NCBI GenBank assembly: GCA_047495785.1
Contig: JBLDXI010000013.1
Span: 4,402,001-4,466,000, forward strand
Origin: Lepidodermella squamata
Taxonomy: Eukaryota; Gastrotricha
Reading direction: 5' to 3'
Length of the DNA stretch: 64,000 bases
A model generated the notes under the pieces. That model saw only the letters and a list, made by a program, of their open reading frames with translations. It did no database searches and was not told the origin of the DNA. The translations under genes and the position numbers were made by a program. How positions within the stretch are numbered: the first letter of the stretch is position 1; each line of letters begins with the position of its first letter. Shown here piece by piece: positions 37,901 through 47,897 of this stretch.

Positions 37901-39446
37901 AAGAAGAAGAATCAGGAGCTTGAGAAGTTTAAATTCGTGTTGGATTACAAGATCAAGGAGTTGAAGAAGCAGATCGAGCCGCGTGAGGAAGAAATTCGGC
38001 GCATGAAAGAGCAAATTCAGGAGATGGAGACTGAGTTGGAGCGATTTCACAAGACGAATACGCAACTTGAGCTCGATATCAAAGAACTCAAGCTGAAGTT
38101 GAAATCCACAGAGGAAGAGGTGAGAAATGATCAATTTCGTCCTAATATATTTTACCCAAATTCTTCTTAAATCTACCAAGGCTTATTTGAAAATACCATG
38201 GAAATAAGTTATCCGAGAAAAACAAGAAAAATTCAGATTCCCGAGTTAAATTTGCCCCAAATTCGATTTTTGAAAATTCCAGAAAATATTAGGAAATCAT
38301 GTGAAAATTTAACTTTTTAGTTTACTCATTCCCGTATTCGGTGGTAAGGAATTTTGGAAGAATTTAAGAAATTGAAAATTGAGAGCTGGGAATTCTAATG
38401 GGTAATTGATGATTCACCAAGTTAAATTAGGAATATTATGCTAAAAAATGTCCTCGAATATTTTCCGCAATCCTAGGAATTTGCGATCAATTTTGTAATT
38501 TCACATAAATTACAACATTTTCGAAATCGAAATTTTTAGCCTGTTTGAATTTCGAACAACTTATCGAATATTGTCAAAATTTCGAAATTGTTGAAAATTC
38601 TTTCTCGTTTAGTAATTTTCCAAAACCACTTCCTAGATTTCAGCTAATCGCGGTGGGAAAACATTTCCGAAGTTGTCCAATTCACCGATTTATTTTAATC
38701 ATTTTCGCAAATATTCAAAAATAATCAAAAATAACAACTAATATAACAGAAATTCTCGATTTTAAGTTTTTATAATTTAATTTCCCTTTATCCAGGTGAA
38801 ACGAGAACGGCAGCAAAAACAAGATTGGCATACGGTTAACAAGCGATTCCAGACCGATTTACATAACACAGCGAATTTGATCCAAGAACCGGCTCTCCTC
38901 AAAGAATCGGTACGCCAACTCTACTCGAAGTACTGCACGGAAGCAGCGGCTGAAAACGCGACAGTCGACGCCGATATTCAAAACGAATGGGCGAGGCAGC
39001 GGGAGCATCTCGAAAAAACAATCGGATCGCTGCGGAAAAAACTCAAAAAAGACTCAGACCGGCATCGAACCGAATATTACCGAATTATGCAGGAGAATAT
39101 GACGCTGATTCAAGAAATCAACGACTTGAGGACTGAGTTGAAAATGTCGCGAACTAGGGTGAACAATTTGGAGGCAGCGATGGGGCTGAAGCGGAAAACT
39201 GGCCCGGATATTGCTGCGCTGGCTCAGGCGTTGCAAGCGACGAATAAAACCGCCGTTATGGAGTTGGAACTCAACGAGAAGGCGAAAGTTGTCGACATGC
39301 TGACGGACCAACTGCGCCGGTCACGCATCGGTGAGTTGGCGCAGATTCGTGCCGGCTCTGCGCAGGGTTCAGCCCGCTTGCCGCCGCTTGGCATCGGCGC
39401 CAACGGGCCGGAGAGTTCGTTTGAAATCGAACACATGGGCGAGTAA
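25970..39446 (+). CDS. CFAP57: CFAP57 (WDR65), WD40/coiled-coil axonemal protein
   Basis: Exons 25970-26443, 26765-27030, 27365-28508, 36950-38119 and 38796-39446 join in phase to give 1234 residues, close to the vertebrate length. The N-terminal half (to about residue 660) is two WD40 propellers with typical units such as [19 protein letters not shown] and DSTVLIWKV. The second half is a long highly charged coiled coil with family-conserved runs ([53 protein letters not shown]). CFAP57 is part of the inner-arm dynein / regulatory apparatus of motile cilia and flagella, so the organism makes motile axonemes. Intron 3 (28509-36949, 8.4 kb) is loaded with transposons, while intron 4 is 676 bp. 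The start is preceded by a splice acceptor 15 bases upstream. AATAAA occurs near 39599. Confidence 0.95.
29110..29210 (-). repeat. GGGCGA-rich repeat, copy 1 (inverted to 36735-36850)
   Basis: Its reverse complement reads GAGGGCGAC, GGGGCGAACTTTTAT, TTTTGGGCGACAG and TTTTTACC in order. This matches 36735-36850, where the order is GAGGGCGCGC, GAGGGCGAACTTTTACC, TTTTGGGGCGGCAG, TTTTACC. The two copies stand near opposite ends of CFAP57 intron 3, in inverted orientation. Confidence 0.5.
29422..30868. mobile_element. 1.45-kb element with inverted, internally reiterated termini
   Basis: Left end (from 29422) and right end (to 30868) are imperfect inverted repeats that pair over ACACCTTGG..TAACGTAAC and ATACCTTGG..CAACGTAAC. 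Identical TTGAAAAG octamers flank it (29414-29421 and 30869-30876). Both ends are built from degenerate repeats of a GACCCAAGACATCTTGGCCC-like motif over 170-200 bp. Interior sequence (about 29640-30660) carries no transposase. It lies in CFAP57 intron 3. Confidence 0.7.
32017..34874. mobile_element. pogo/Tigger-type TIR element, 2.86 kb, non-autonomous
   Basis: Ends are CAGTGCAGAATCGTTATAA.GAAC and its reverse complement, each flanked by TA (32015-32016, 34875-34876). TA target sites and ATAACGAAC-rich ends are typical of the pogo/Tigger group. Further TAACGAAC and ATAGCGAACG units occur just inside both ends. The interior is moderately G/C-rich and has no DDE transposase ORF. It lies in CFAP57 intron 3. 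Confidence 0.75.
34585..34659 (+). other. 25-bp stem hairpin
   Basis: ACCCCAATTCATCTACCGAA... (34585-34609) pairs with 34635-34659 with a single mismatch, leaving a 25-base loop. The geometry resembles a small-RNA precursor or a tiny inverted-repeat insertion. It sits near the right end of the pogo-type element. Confidence 0.5.
35381..35446 (+). tRNA. tRNA-like fragment (D arm and T arm, no anticodon arm)
   Basis: AGCTGCGTTGGGAGCAC resembles a D arm / A box. GAGGGTTCGAATCCCTC is a perfect T stem-loop with a B box, followed by CTCTTGCA and an oligo-T run that could stop RNA polymerase III. The two arms are too close for an anticodon arm, so this is a pseudo-tRNA or the head of a tRNA-derived SINE, not a functional tRNA. 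Confidence 0.35.
36397..36544. mobile_element. 148-bp MITE-like inverted repeat
   Basis: TACTATATACGGCTT at 36397-36411 pairs with AAGCCGTATACAGTA at 36530-36544. It is short, A/T-rich and has TA at both borders. It lies in CFAP57 intron 3. Confidence 0.5.
36735..36850 (+). repeat. GGGCGA-rich repeat, copy 2 (inverted to 29110-29210)
   Basis: Reiterated GAGGGCGCGC, GAGGGCTGCG and GAGGGCGAAC units, then GGGGCGGCAGATTTTATTTTACC, matching the reverse complement of 29110-29210. It stands about 100 bp before CFAP57 exon 4. Confidence 0.5.
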
Positions 39447-40905
39447 CGCGAAATGTTGTTTTATTTTTATGATTTTTTCCTCGAATTTATTTGTTCGTAG
39501 AGTGATGAAGATTTAATTTCAAATTATGAGCTTGTGATATTTATTGATGTTTATAAATACCATTATTATATAATGATACGCGCCCTTCATTTGCTGTAAT
39601 AAATGAGGAGAATGATCTCGGAAAAACTTGACAATTTTTTAACCATGGAGATGTCTCAAAATCTGAAGAGATTTTCGTATTTTGTGCTCTTTCATTTTTT
39701 GTTCGAAATTAAAGCCAAAATGTTTCAAAGAAACCTAAATTTGCTGTACAACAACTGGATTTGTGTTATTATCGCACTGGAAATATTCATTTTCATGACC
39801 TTTTCTTTTGAATCGATCTTCGATGCAGGTTCATTTCAGCAATCGAACACAAACAGATCATCGCGAAATACTCATTTTCCTGTCGTCCTATGAAAATTAG
39901 GGGTGCTACTGTTTTTTGAAGCAGTTGGAAGCAGTTGAAGCAGTTGGACTATAAAGACATTGAAGAGATTTCCAAGGCTTACGATTCTACGCCTCGAAAC
40001 TTCCATGGGTTTTTTACCGTATGATACAGCCTGGAAGAAGATCAATCTAAGGAGACGCATTATTTCTAATATGATTAGGTTTCCGTAGAACTTCTACCGA
40101 AAAATATATAATTTTCAAAATAGCTTCACCCATGGTTAAAAAATACTGAAGATATGACACTCACGCTCATGCCCTGTTATGTGAAAAATGAAATCAGGCG
40201 ACCTTTGGACCCTATACAGCGTGTCCCATAAGTAACGCAAGCAAAGAAAATACACGGAAAAGGGTTCAGAAACTCTAAAATGAGAGAAGTCACATCTCGT
40301 GGCCAGAAAAAGTTCAGAAAATTTCAAAAAATCACGAGAATAGTAATCAAGCATGTCACTTGTTAATTGAAATTAAAAATTCCGGAGAAATTCGGTCACA
40401 CCGGGTAAAATACCGAAAATAACCGAACCAGTTACCATCGGAGTTTTCTTCGGTGAATTTGCCATTTCTTTGGTTAAATCGCGGATAAAAGATGGAATTT
40501 TCTCTGGGTGAGTTTAATTTTTTCAAATGAGTTGTAATTCCCACAAAAAGTTTCCGAATGAAAATATAGTTGCGCTACTTCTGGGACACGCTGTAGGCTA
40601 TCCAACGATACCCTACTCATGGGATCTTTACCTTACCGTATTCGATTTTCGGTAAGCCCAATTTAAACTTGAATAACCAATTGTTTGTTTCAGCCTGGAT
40701 CGCCAAATTGAACTTCAGTTCCCATTCCGAATAATATCTTGCATTTTCCCTTAACAATTCTGCTCCGAGTTATACCTGGACAACGAAAAGCGCAAAAGAG
40801 ATATCAATCTTTCGCAGCCAAAATTTGAATTTATTTTCAACTTTAAATTTGTTCACATAAAATATGACTAAACGCCATGACTAAAATTAATGTTTTGGCA
40901 ATGTT
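39447..40905. other. Convergent intergenic region between CFAP57 and NDOR1
   Basis: No supported gene. It contains the CFAP57 polyA signal near 39599 and a complete Tc1/mariner-type MITE at 40217-40593. Confidence 0.6.
40217..40593 (-). mobile_element. Tc1/mariner-type MITE, full copy 1
   Basis: 377 bp bounded by TA, with ends CAGCGTGTCCCATAAGTAAC and GCTACTTCTGGGACACGCTG (inverted). It is homologous along its length, in reverse orientation, to 61545-61911, sharing for example GCAAAGAAAATACACG, TTCAGAAACTCTAAAAT and CACGAGAATAGTAAT. Non-coding; a short open frame visible in both copies is only a by-product of shared sequence. Confidence 0.85.
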
Positions 40906-43900
40906 TTAGCTCCACGCCTCGACAACAAATCGACCGGATTTCTCCATTTTTTCAATATACGCATCCGCTTGTTCGCAATTCTCGAGCAAATTTTCGCCGA
41001 CCAGCGCGTCTCGAATCGCTGATTTGACATTTTTCGGCATTTGCAACGCATTTCCAGCTATGCAAACGTGCGCGTGACGCCGCAGGATCCAGTCAGCGAT
41101 ATCGCCACGATTCGCCTCAATTCGATGCTGCACATAGACCTAAAAATTGAAATTCAAAAATTAAAAATAATTTTGCCAATTTTAGCTGAATGTATTTTTC
41201 CAACTTTCCAATTATTCTTTCCACATTTTAGAATTAGTAATTTTGAATTTGAATTTGAATCTGACGTCCGAGGCGGAAGGTTGTGAAATAAAATCTTGAT
41301 ATGCCAAAAAAGTTACCCGGCTTTACAATATTCTACAGAAATGAAAGGGCATTTGGCCTTAATCTCTGATTGCAATAACAGGGTCTCGGCAAAATTCTCA
41401 GCGTTCTGGAAACGCCGAACAAAACCTATTCAGATGACTTTCTTGGAATTGCGCCTATTTGCAAACATTTTTATGGAGAGCGCCGCTCTTTTTCAAAATG
41501 TAAAGACCTGAGGAATGCACTTGACGCTCATGAAACATGGCAACGTTATTAAATTCCGATTTATGTTTTGTGACTTGTGACAAAAGCGACAGCAGAAGCA
41601 ATGAAAGCCGCACACAGCGAACCGAAGGTACATACCGCCCTCGGTAATTTGATGAACAACTTGGCCAGAAAATACAAAAATGACGAAGCTTCGGAATAAT
41701 TATGGCATTGTTGAACAATCAATTGTCATTTAGATGTAACAGATTTTTCCAATTTCCTGTGAGCATAATCATACTAATCGATTCGATATTGAATTTCATA
41801 AAAATCGGGAATAAAATAAATGATAAAAAATGTAAAAATCGAATATTCTAGCCTTTTCGAGTCAAAATGTGTCAATCAAGAACGGATTTTTCTAGTTTTA
41901 TGTTTTCTGTAAAAATTGATCGTTACACACTTCTGATTCAATATGACTCAACATTCAGGACTAAGCGCATCTCCCGTGACTTTACAGCGACGCCTCTGGT
42001 TCCCGATTCGCGCGTCAAGGTCCTCACTATAGGCCGCCTAATGCCTCCTGAAGCCGCCATCTGATTTCCGCATTCCGCAACGATTAGATCTAGAACCTCG
42101 AGAGTAACTGATACTAAATTACTGGACGCTCTCATTCAGGGCTTTTTTTACTTGAAATCTCCCGTATTAAAATCGCGTTAATTCTCAGAAAGCTTTCAAC
42201 GTCCCAATGTTCTGTGATTTCTGCGGCAAATGCTGGGAATTTATCAAACTTCTCCGTCCTGTGGGCGTTTCATGCCATAGCAATTCTCAAAATATTCCAC
42301 GACACGCAACGTTGATTAGCTGAAGCAAGAGCATGCAACAAAGCAACACCAGAAACTATCAGTCAGCTGACAACTCAAAAATGGATAAAAGAAACAGAGG
42401 TTCGCGACTTGTATACATAACATACCGCGTGGTTCCTTATTTCCACACTTTACAGCATTTCTGTGAGCGAAAATCCGGAGTCCCTCAAGGCCAAAAAGTG
42501 ACGTTTTTGGTGTGGAAAAACTCGTTTCGAAGTATACGAATGCTTCGAAACGAGTTTGGCCGATGGCGGCGCACGCAAAGCTCCTGAATGCCAGTTGGAC
42601 CCTGCTAAAGTCGCCGCTATCTGGCGTTAGTTGCCCGCTATGATTTTATGATAATATGTTGATATTGTTCTTGCTACAGAACATGTAGTGCGGCCTGGCA
42701 CGCCAGGAAACCCTTCTCGCCAATTCACTAGTTATAAGCGACCGTTTTACGACTGCTACCTCGCTCAATAAACAGCTAATTCATAAATACGTCTTTTGTA
42801 TCACTACTACAAACACGTGGCCAAGGTGTTTGGGCTAACAGAATCCGACAAGCAGGCGCACCAGGCCATGCGCGCTTCAGTCTTAAATTGTTATCTGTGT
42901 TACTTTGAGTGAGCTCATCTCATATCTCATCATATTTCTTGAAATTTTTAACGTCTCCGGGGCCATCGTCTGATTGTATGCTCAAATTTCTCATAACCTG
43001 AATATTACCTGACTTAGATACACATTAATAAAAGAACAAGCAATGTAGTCGAACGACTTTTTGTCCAACTATTTGTTACGCACAGTGTATATTTCTACAG
43101 GCTTGTTTCAGGCCTAAATAGGCCGTTTGACAGGCTTGCAAAAGGCATGTAAAGAAAACCCGGCATAGGCCTAATTCATGCCTGGAATCTCCCGCCTGGG
43201 TGCCTTTTCAGCAAGGTTAGGGCCAAAGACTTTTGCAATTAACATCGTTTAAGCGCCGGTTGAAACAAATAAAAATGGGTGTTTTACACGAATCATCGCC
43301 TTCATAATGCCATGGGACGCAGTTATCTAATTGAACCGGTCGCTAGCCGGTGCTCAATTGGTTGAACATGCCAAGCGGACGGACATCAACAAAGATAAAG
43401 GTTGTGATTGCCCATAAAATAGGTGACGACACCCTCAGAAAACGAACCGTTGATAAGTTGAAGATATTTTTAGTTATAAAATATCAAATTGCACATTTTT
43501 GTGGAAAATATGATGTATCATTTTCCGATCAGTTCATTTTACTCACCTTATCAGGAGTGTCTCGCGAAAAAGCGACATCGAGTCGAATCGATTTATCAGC
43601 CTGGTACTGTTTGAGATCGTCGCCAAACAGAAAATCATGCTTCTCAAATCGACACCCGAAAAACAGCCACAAATTCTCATTATCCGCCCTCAATATATCA
43701 CTGCCGTAAACCGCGGCCAATTTCCGCCGATATTGAATGTAGGCCCGAAATGGGGCCAAACCAGTGCCGGGTCCAATCATTATCACAGGCGGGAAGGGTT
43801 CGGTGGACGGGGCTGGTCTCATCATCGGGAATCGCATCGTACTAGGCCGGATCCAAATTGGAACCGAAAAATCTTCCGCATCAGGTTTCGACTCAATTAA

Positions 43901-45151
43901 CCAGGTTGTGCATAGCCCTCTTCGTTGTTTCCGAATTTTCGTCTGAAATTTAACGATTGCTATCAATAACTCAATTTCTGCCCCGACTTGAACCTGGGAA
44001 GACGCGATCGAGAAAGCCCTAGCCCGAATAGGCGGTATCAACTCCAAAAACCAGGAGAATAACTCTTCCGTAGGTAATTCCCGCAAATTTTGCGTGGTTT
44101 GACGAAAATCTCTAAAAACTTCGACAATATTCCGTTTCGGCCTAATTACGTAATCCAACAAATCGTCGTAATTACTCGCCAATTCTTGCATTCTCTCCTT
44201 CTCCATTGAATCTCGAGCGAAACGGCTGAGCAAGTCGAAAAATGACCGCCCGGGAACGAATGATAAATTAAAATACCGCTTGACCAAATCTGAAATCGGT
44301 AAAATTACCGAATTTCGGGTTTTTTCGGTAATTTTCAATTTTTCGCTTAAATTAAGCTGGAATATTTCGGTAAATTCCTCGACTGAATCAGAAATATTCC
44401 CCGGTTGAATGAAACACGCATCTCCTGGGTAATACACGATATCTTTAGTTTTAAGGCGGACCAATCTCACATCTTGAAAGTGATCCGCAGAAGTGACTCG
44501 ATCACACGACGCCAGACTAGCCCGGGAAAAATCGCAAGGAAATTGAAGTAAAGTTTCCAATTGATTTTCTAATTTTTCGCCACTGTTTTCAGATTTTTCG
44601 ATATTAAATCGAAGTTTTGGTAACGAATCTTTTGAAATCGGTTGGATGCCCAATTTCTCGAATAACGAGGCCGTCCAAGGGTCGATGGCGGTATATAACC
44701 CGAATTTATCCTGTTCATCACTTAAACCGACTGGTATTAACGGTTTCGAATTCAGCACCATTTCAAAACGCCGATCGAGTTTTTTCGCCACGAAATTGAA
44801 TCGTTCATACGAGGAATCACCCAGGCCTAAAACTGCGAAATCCAGCTTCGAATACGGCCCGAAAAGCTTTTCGGGGTCGAAATTCTTCGACATGACAAAC
44901 CGCCAAAGAAATCGCATGTTATCAGGCGGGTCGCCATTTCCGGTTGTTGAGCACACAAAAATTACGATGCTATTTTTGGGCTTCGAGCTAGGTTCATGCC
45001 TCAAAAATTCGTCGCAGGAATAAAGTTGAACTCGGCTAGAATCGAACTGATCCAGTTGCCGGTGCAAATGCCGTGCAACGTCTTCAGCTGTTCCAGTTTG
45101 ACTGCCATACAACACCAAAATTTCGTCATAATTTACATTACTCGGCAACAT
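40906..45151 (-). CDS. NDOR1: NADPH-dependent diflavin oxidoreductase 1 (Tah18 homologue)
   Basis: Exons 45151-43547 and 41139-40906 join in phase 0 to give 612 residues (human about 597). The order is an FMN flavodoxin domain (LYGSQTGTAEDVARHL near residues 14-29, CSTTGNGDPP, GLGDSSYERFNFV), an FAD-binding domain with RAFSIASS, and an NADPH-binding domain (GPGTGLAPFRAYIQYRR, WLFFGCR, VYVQHRIEAN) ending in an aromatic residue motif (EAWS). It passes electrons from NADPH through FAD and FMN to CIAPIN1 for cytosolic Fe-S cluster assembly; CIAPIN1 is also in this window. A splice acceptor (GAATTTTTTAG) ends 7 bases before the ATG, and PEPD stops 227 bp upstream, which suggests a trans-spliced downstream gene. 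The 2.4-kb intron (41140-43546) holds no gene I can support. Confidence 0.94.
42518..42557. other. Perfect 15-bp hairpin
   Basis: AAACTCGTTTCGAAG at 42518-42532 is the exact reverse complement of 42543-42557, with a 10-base loop. It is in the NDOR1 intron. It may be a MITE end pair or a chance palindrome. Confidence 0.4.
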
Positions 45152-45378
45152 TTTTCACCTAAAAAATTCAAGATTTTTACTCAAAGCCAAAAATCATAAC
45201 TTTTATTACAGGTTATAAAGGCAAAAATTGCAACTAATTAAATCGGAATGTAAAAATTAGCACAGTAAAATGTTGAAGCGCGTGAATTATAATAGGAAAG
45301 AACTGCGATCGTTTAATTTCGGATTGAATGTCACTGGAATAATTCTGTTCAGTCAAATTGCAGTTAATATTAATATAT

Positions 45379-47123
45379 TTAATGACGAGGAGCGTCGCCT
45401 TCCCAGTTCGCACTGGCCATAAAATTTTCAATTTCAGCAACAGTTCGCGGGACGTCCGTCAGCAGCTGCATGCCATTTTCTCGGACAACAACGTCGTCTT
45501 CGATGCGGACCCCTCCAAAACCGCGGAATTCATTCAGTCGTTCCTTGACAATCCATCGCGAAAATTTCGGGTCGGCCAACGCCTTGTCCAAAACTGGGTC
45601 AATAAAGTAACAACCCGGCTCGATTGTCAGAACCATATTCGGCTCGAGAACTCGCAGGGTGCGTAGGCTCTTCACGCCAGGGTCTTGCAAACGATTGCTG
45701 CCTTCAGGGTAGCCATTAACATCGTGGACGTCAAGCCCCATGAAGTGGCCCAAGCCGTGGGGCATGAAAACAGCTCCAAGGCGTGATTTGACCATCTCAT
45801 TCAGCTCGTCCTCATCAACAGCTGCGTGGTCGTGGCAGCTTTTCAAAATGCCACCCTTAGCCAGGGCAGATAGCACGTGTTTTTCAGCTAGATGGTGCAT
45901 GTCTAGCCAAGAGACGCCAGGTTTCGCGGCGGCTAGGACGGTTCGATTAGCGTCGAGCACGCCTTCGTAGACCAGGCGTTGTTTATCGGTGAATTTCCCG
46001 CTGACTGGGAATGTGCAAGTGATATCGGAGGCGTAGCAGAAATACTCGCCGCCCATATCGAACAAAGCAAGATCACCGGCTTGAATTTTGCGAGAGTTTG
46101 GCTCACCTGAAAAATTTAAATTAATTATTTTTCAAATTTTGAAATATGTTTGAAATTAATTCATTAATTAATTTAATTTTAATTTGATTAAACAAAAGTG
46201 ACGATTTTCACAATGTTTCCCAAGTTATCCCAAGTTATCTTCCTGTCTCCATTTCTGCCCTAAACTATAAAAAAATTCAAATTAATCACCAGCGTGGCCG
46301 TAATGGAGCACGGCAGCACAGCAGCCAGTTGCGCCGATGCAAGTGTAGGCACAATGGCGCATGCCTCCATTTGAATAGCAGTAGTGCTGGAACAAACTCT
46401 CAGCCTGGTACTCGTGCCATCCAGGTCGAACTTTGCGCATTAGCTCCTTATGAGCCTCCGAGCTGATTTTATTCGCATAATCAATTATTTTAATCTCATC
46501 TTCCGACTTGTGAACTCTGCACTCGGCGATTTCAGGGTGCAAAATCGTACGATTCACCTCGAACTGCTCGATTCCAGGGAAGTTAGCCGGGGCAGTGTGT
46601 GAGCCGCTGTCTGAATTTTTGCCATGCAGAACTAACAGCTTTTTAGCGCCCTTTTCATGCAGAACTTTCGCGATTTGGTCGGTATCAGACTCGTAGAAAT
46701 AGACTTCATCGACCCCGTAACGAGTCTTGAAATGCGTAGCGTCGTGAATTTTACCGAGCCAGATCTCGTAAGCCTCGGGTAGAAAAGGCGCGAATAAAAT
46801 TGACTTCCCACTCGCAACATCGATAGCGCCGTAAAAGTCAGCATCAATCACTCCGAAAGTCCAGAAAAAATACGATTCCTTGAGAGAGAAGAAATTCCTT
46901 TATTTGAATTTTTATTGCAATTTTTGCTATTATTTACTTGGCGAAAAACGACATCAGTATCACTGCAATATCGGCTTTGCTGTTTGCCACCCTGAAGGAC
47001 GACGAAAGAGCCATCAGGAACGTCCTGTCGCTTGCGAAGACAGCCCAAAAGCTTGCGCCGATTTTGGGCGTGCATTTCAAGCGGAATTCTCAGCGAATTT
47101 TCACCAAGCGAATAAAAAGCCAT
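45379..47123 (-). CDS. PEPD: Xaa-Pro dipeptidase (prolidase)
   Basis: Exons 47123-46938, 46878-46290 and 46106-45379 join in phase to give 500 residues (human 493). It cleaves dipeptides with C-terminal proline or hydroxyproline in the cytosol and belongs to the metallopeptidase M24 'pita-bread' family. The metal ligands are visible: the two aspartates in [20 protein letters not shown], histidine in [15 protein letters not shown], and glutamates in [12 protein letters not shown] and [11 protein letters not shown]. The N-terminal half contains the family block [10 protein letters not shown]...DFYGAIDV. An acceptor-like TATTTTTAG lies 40 bases before the ATG. It is on the same strand as QSOX upstream and NDOR1 downstream. 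Confidence 0.95.
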
Positions 47124-47897
47124 GATTCAATACCAAGTTTAGGAATAAATTAGTAAGCCACACCTAAAAATATGGAGATGGGAAAATTAAAAGCTTTTGT
47201 AAATATTGCACCAAGAGATAAGCCGTTTGACCCTTTTGTTATCGCCAGATAAATTTCGAATGCGACACCGAGCAAGTTGATAACATAGATTTTCATGATC
47301 GTTGTTTCCCAAAATTTAATTACACTGGCCGCGTTAGTATTGGAAAAAGCAAAAATTTCAGCAAAATTTGCACTTTCTTTATTATAATATCATATATGAA
47401 AAAATTAAGCAACAACGGGAAAGAAGAAAAAGCTATCACCATCTTTTTTGTATTTCCAGCCGCGGCGACATTAATATTTTACATAATTATACATCATCAC
47501 CATTATCGTCAACAAATTACTGATAGATCAGGTAAGGGAATGCAAGTTTCCTCGTTAGATGCTTTCTGTGCAATTATATGAGCTAAATTTGTCAGTAAAA
47601 TAAAACAATTGAAACAACTAAAATGCTACAAAATTTAAAGACAGTGCACGCTTTTTGGTATTTTTTGTTGTCTTGAAACACAAATTCTGCGGTGCAGAAA
47701 CAGGAAGATTGCTTGTTAGGAGGGTGAGCACTTTGAAAGGCGTTTCTCAACACACGCACTTGAAAAAATAGACACGAGCAAACAAAGCACGGACGACCAA
47801 CCGGTTTTGAAGCAGCTGCTATCATAGCTTCAGTCAACAACGGGGATGTATATATACAGTTCATAAATTATTATTTCAACAACTACACCGGTCAAGT
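47124..47897. other. Intergenic region between QSOX and PEPD
   Basis: 774 bp on the transcribed minus strand. A 48-codon hydrophobic ORF (47296-47150) is present, but it runs across the acceptor just before PEPD, so I do not call it. Nothing else stands out. Confidence 0.5.

Noticed and set aside
37382-38179. Leu/Phe-rich minus-strand open frames opposite CFAP57
   Set aside because: Antisense shadow of the coiled-coil exon, whose conservation with CFAP57 fixes the coding strand.
40136-40354. Open frame similar to one at 61731-61943
   Set aside because: Both lie within copies of the same MITE; the similarity is explained by the repeat, and the frame is not preserved over the whole element.
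42333-43340. Open frames and palindromes in the NDOR1 intron
   Set aside because: No family resemblance and no consistent splice structure; only the short hairpin at 42518-42557 is definite.
47150-47296. 48-codon hydrophobic ORF on the minus strand just upstream of PEPD
   Set aside because: It runs across the acceptor that probably serves PEPD and matches no small membrane protein I know. Too short to support without conservation data.
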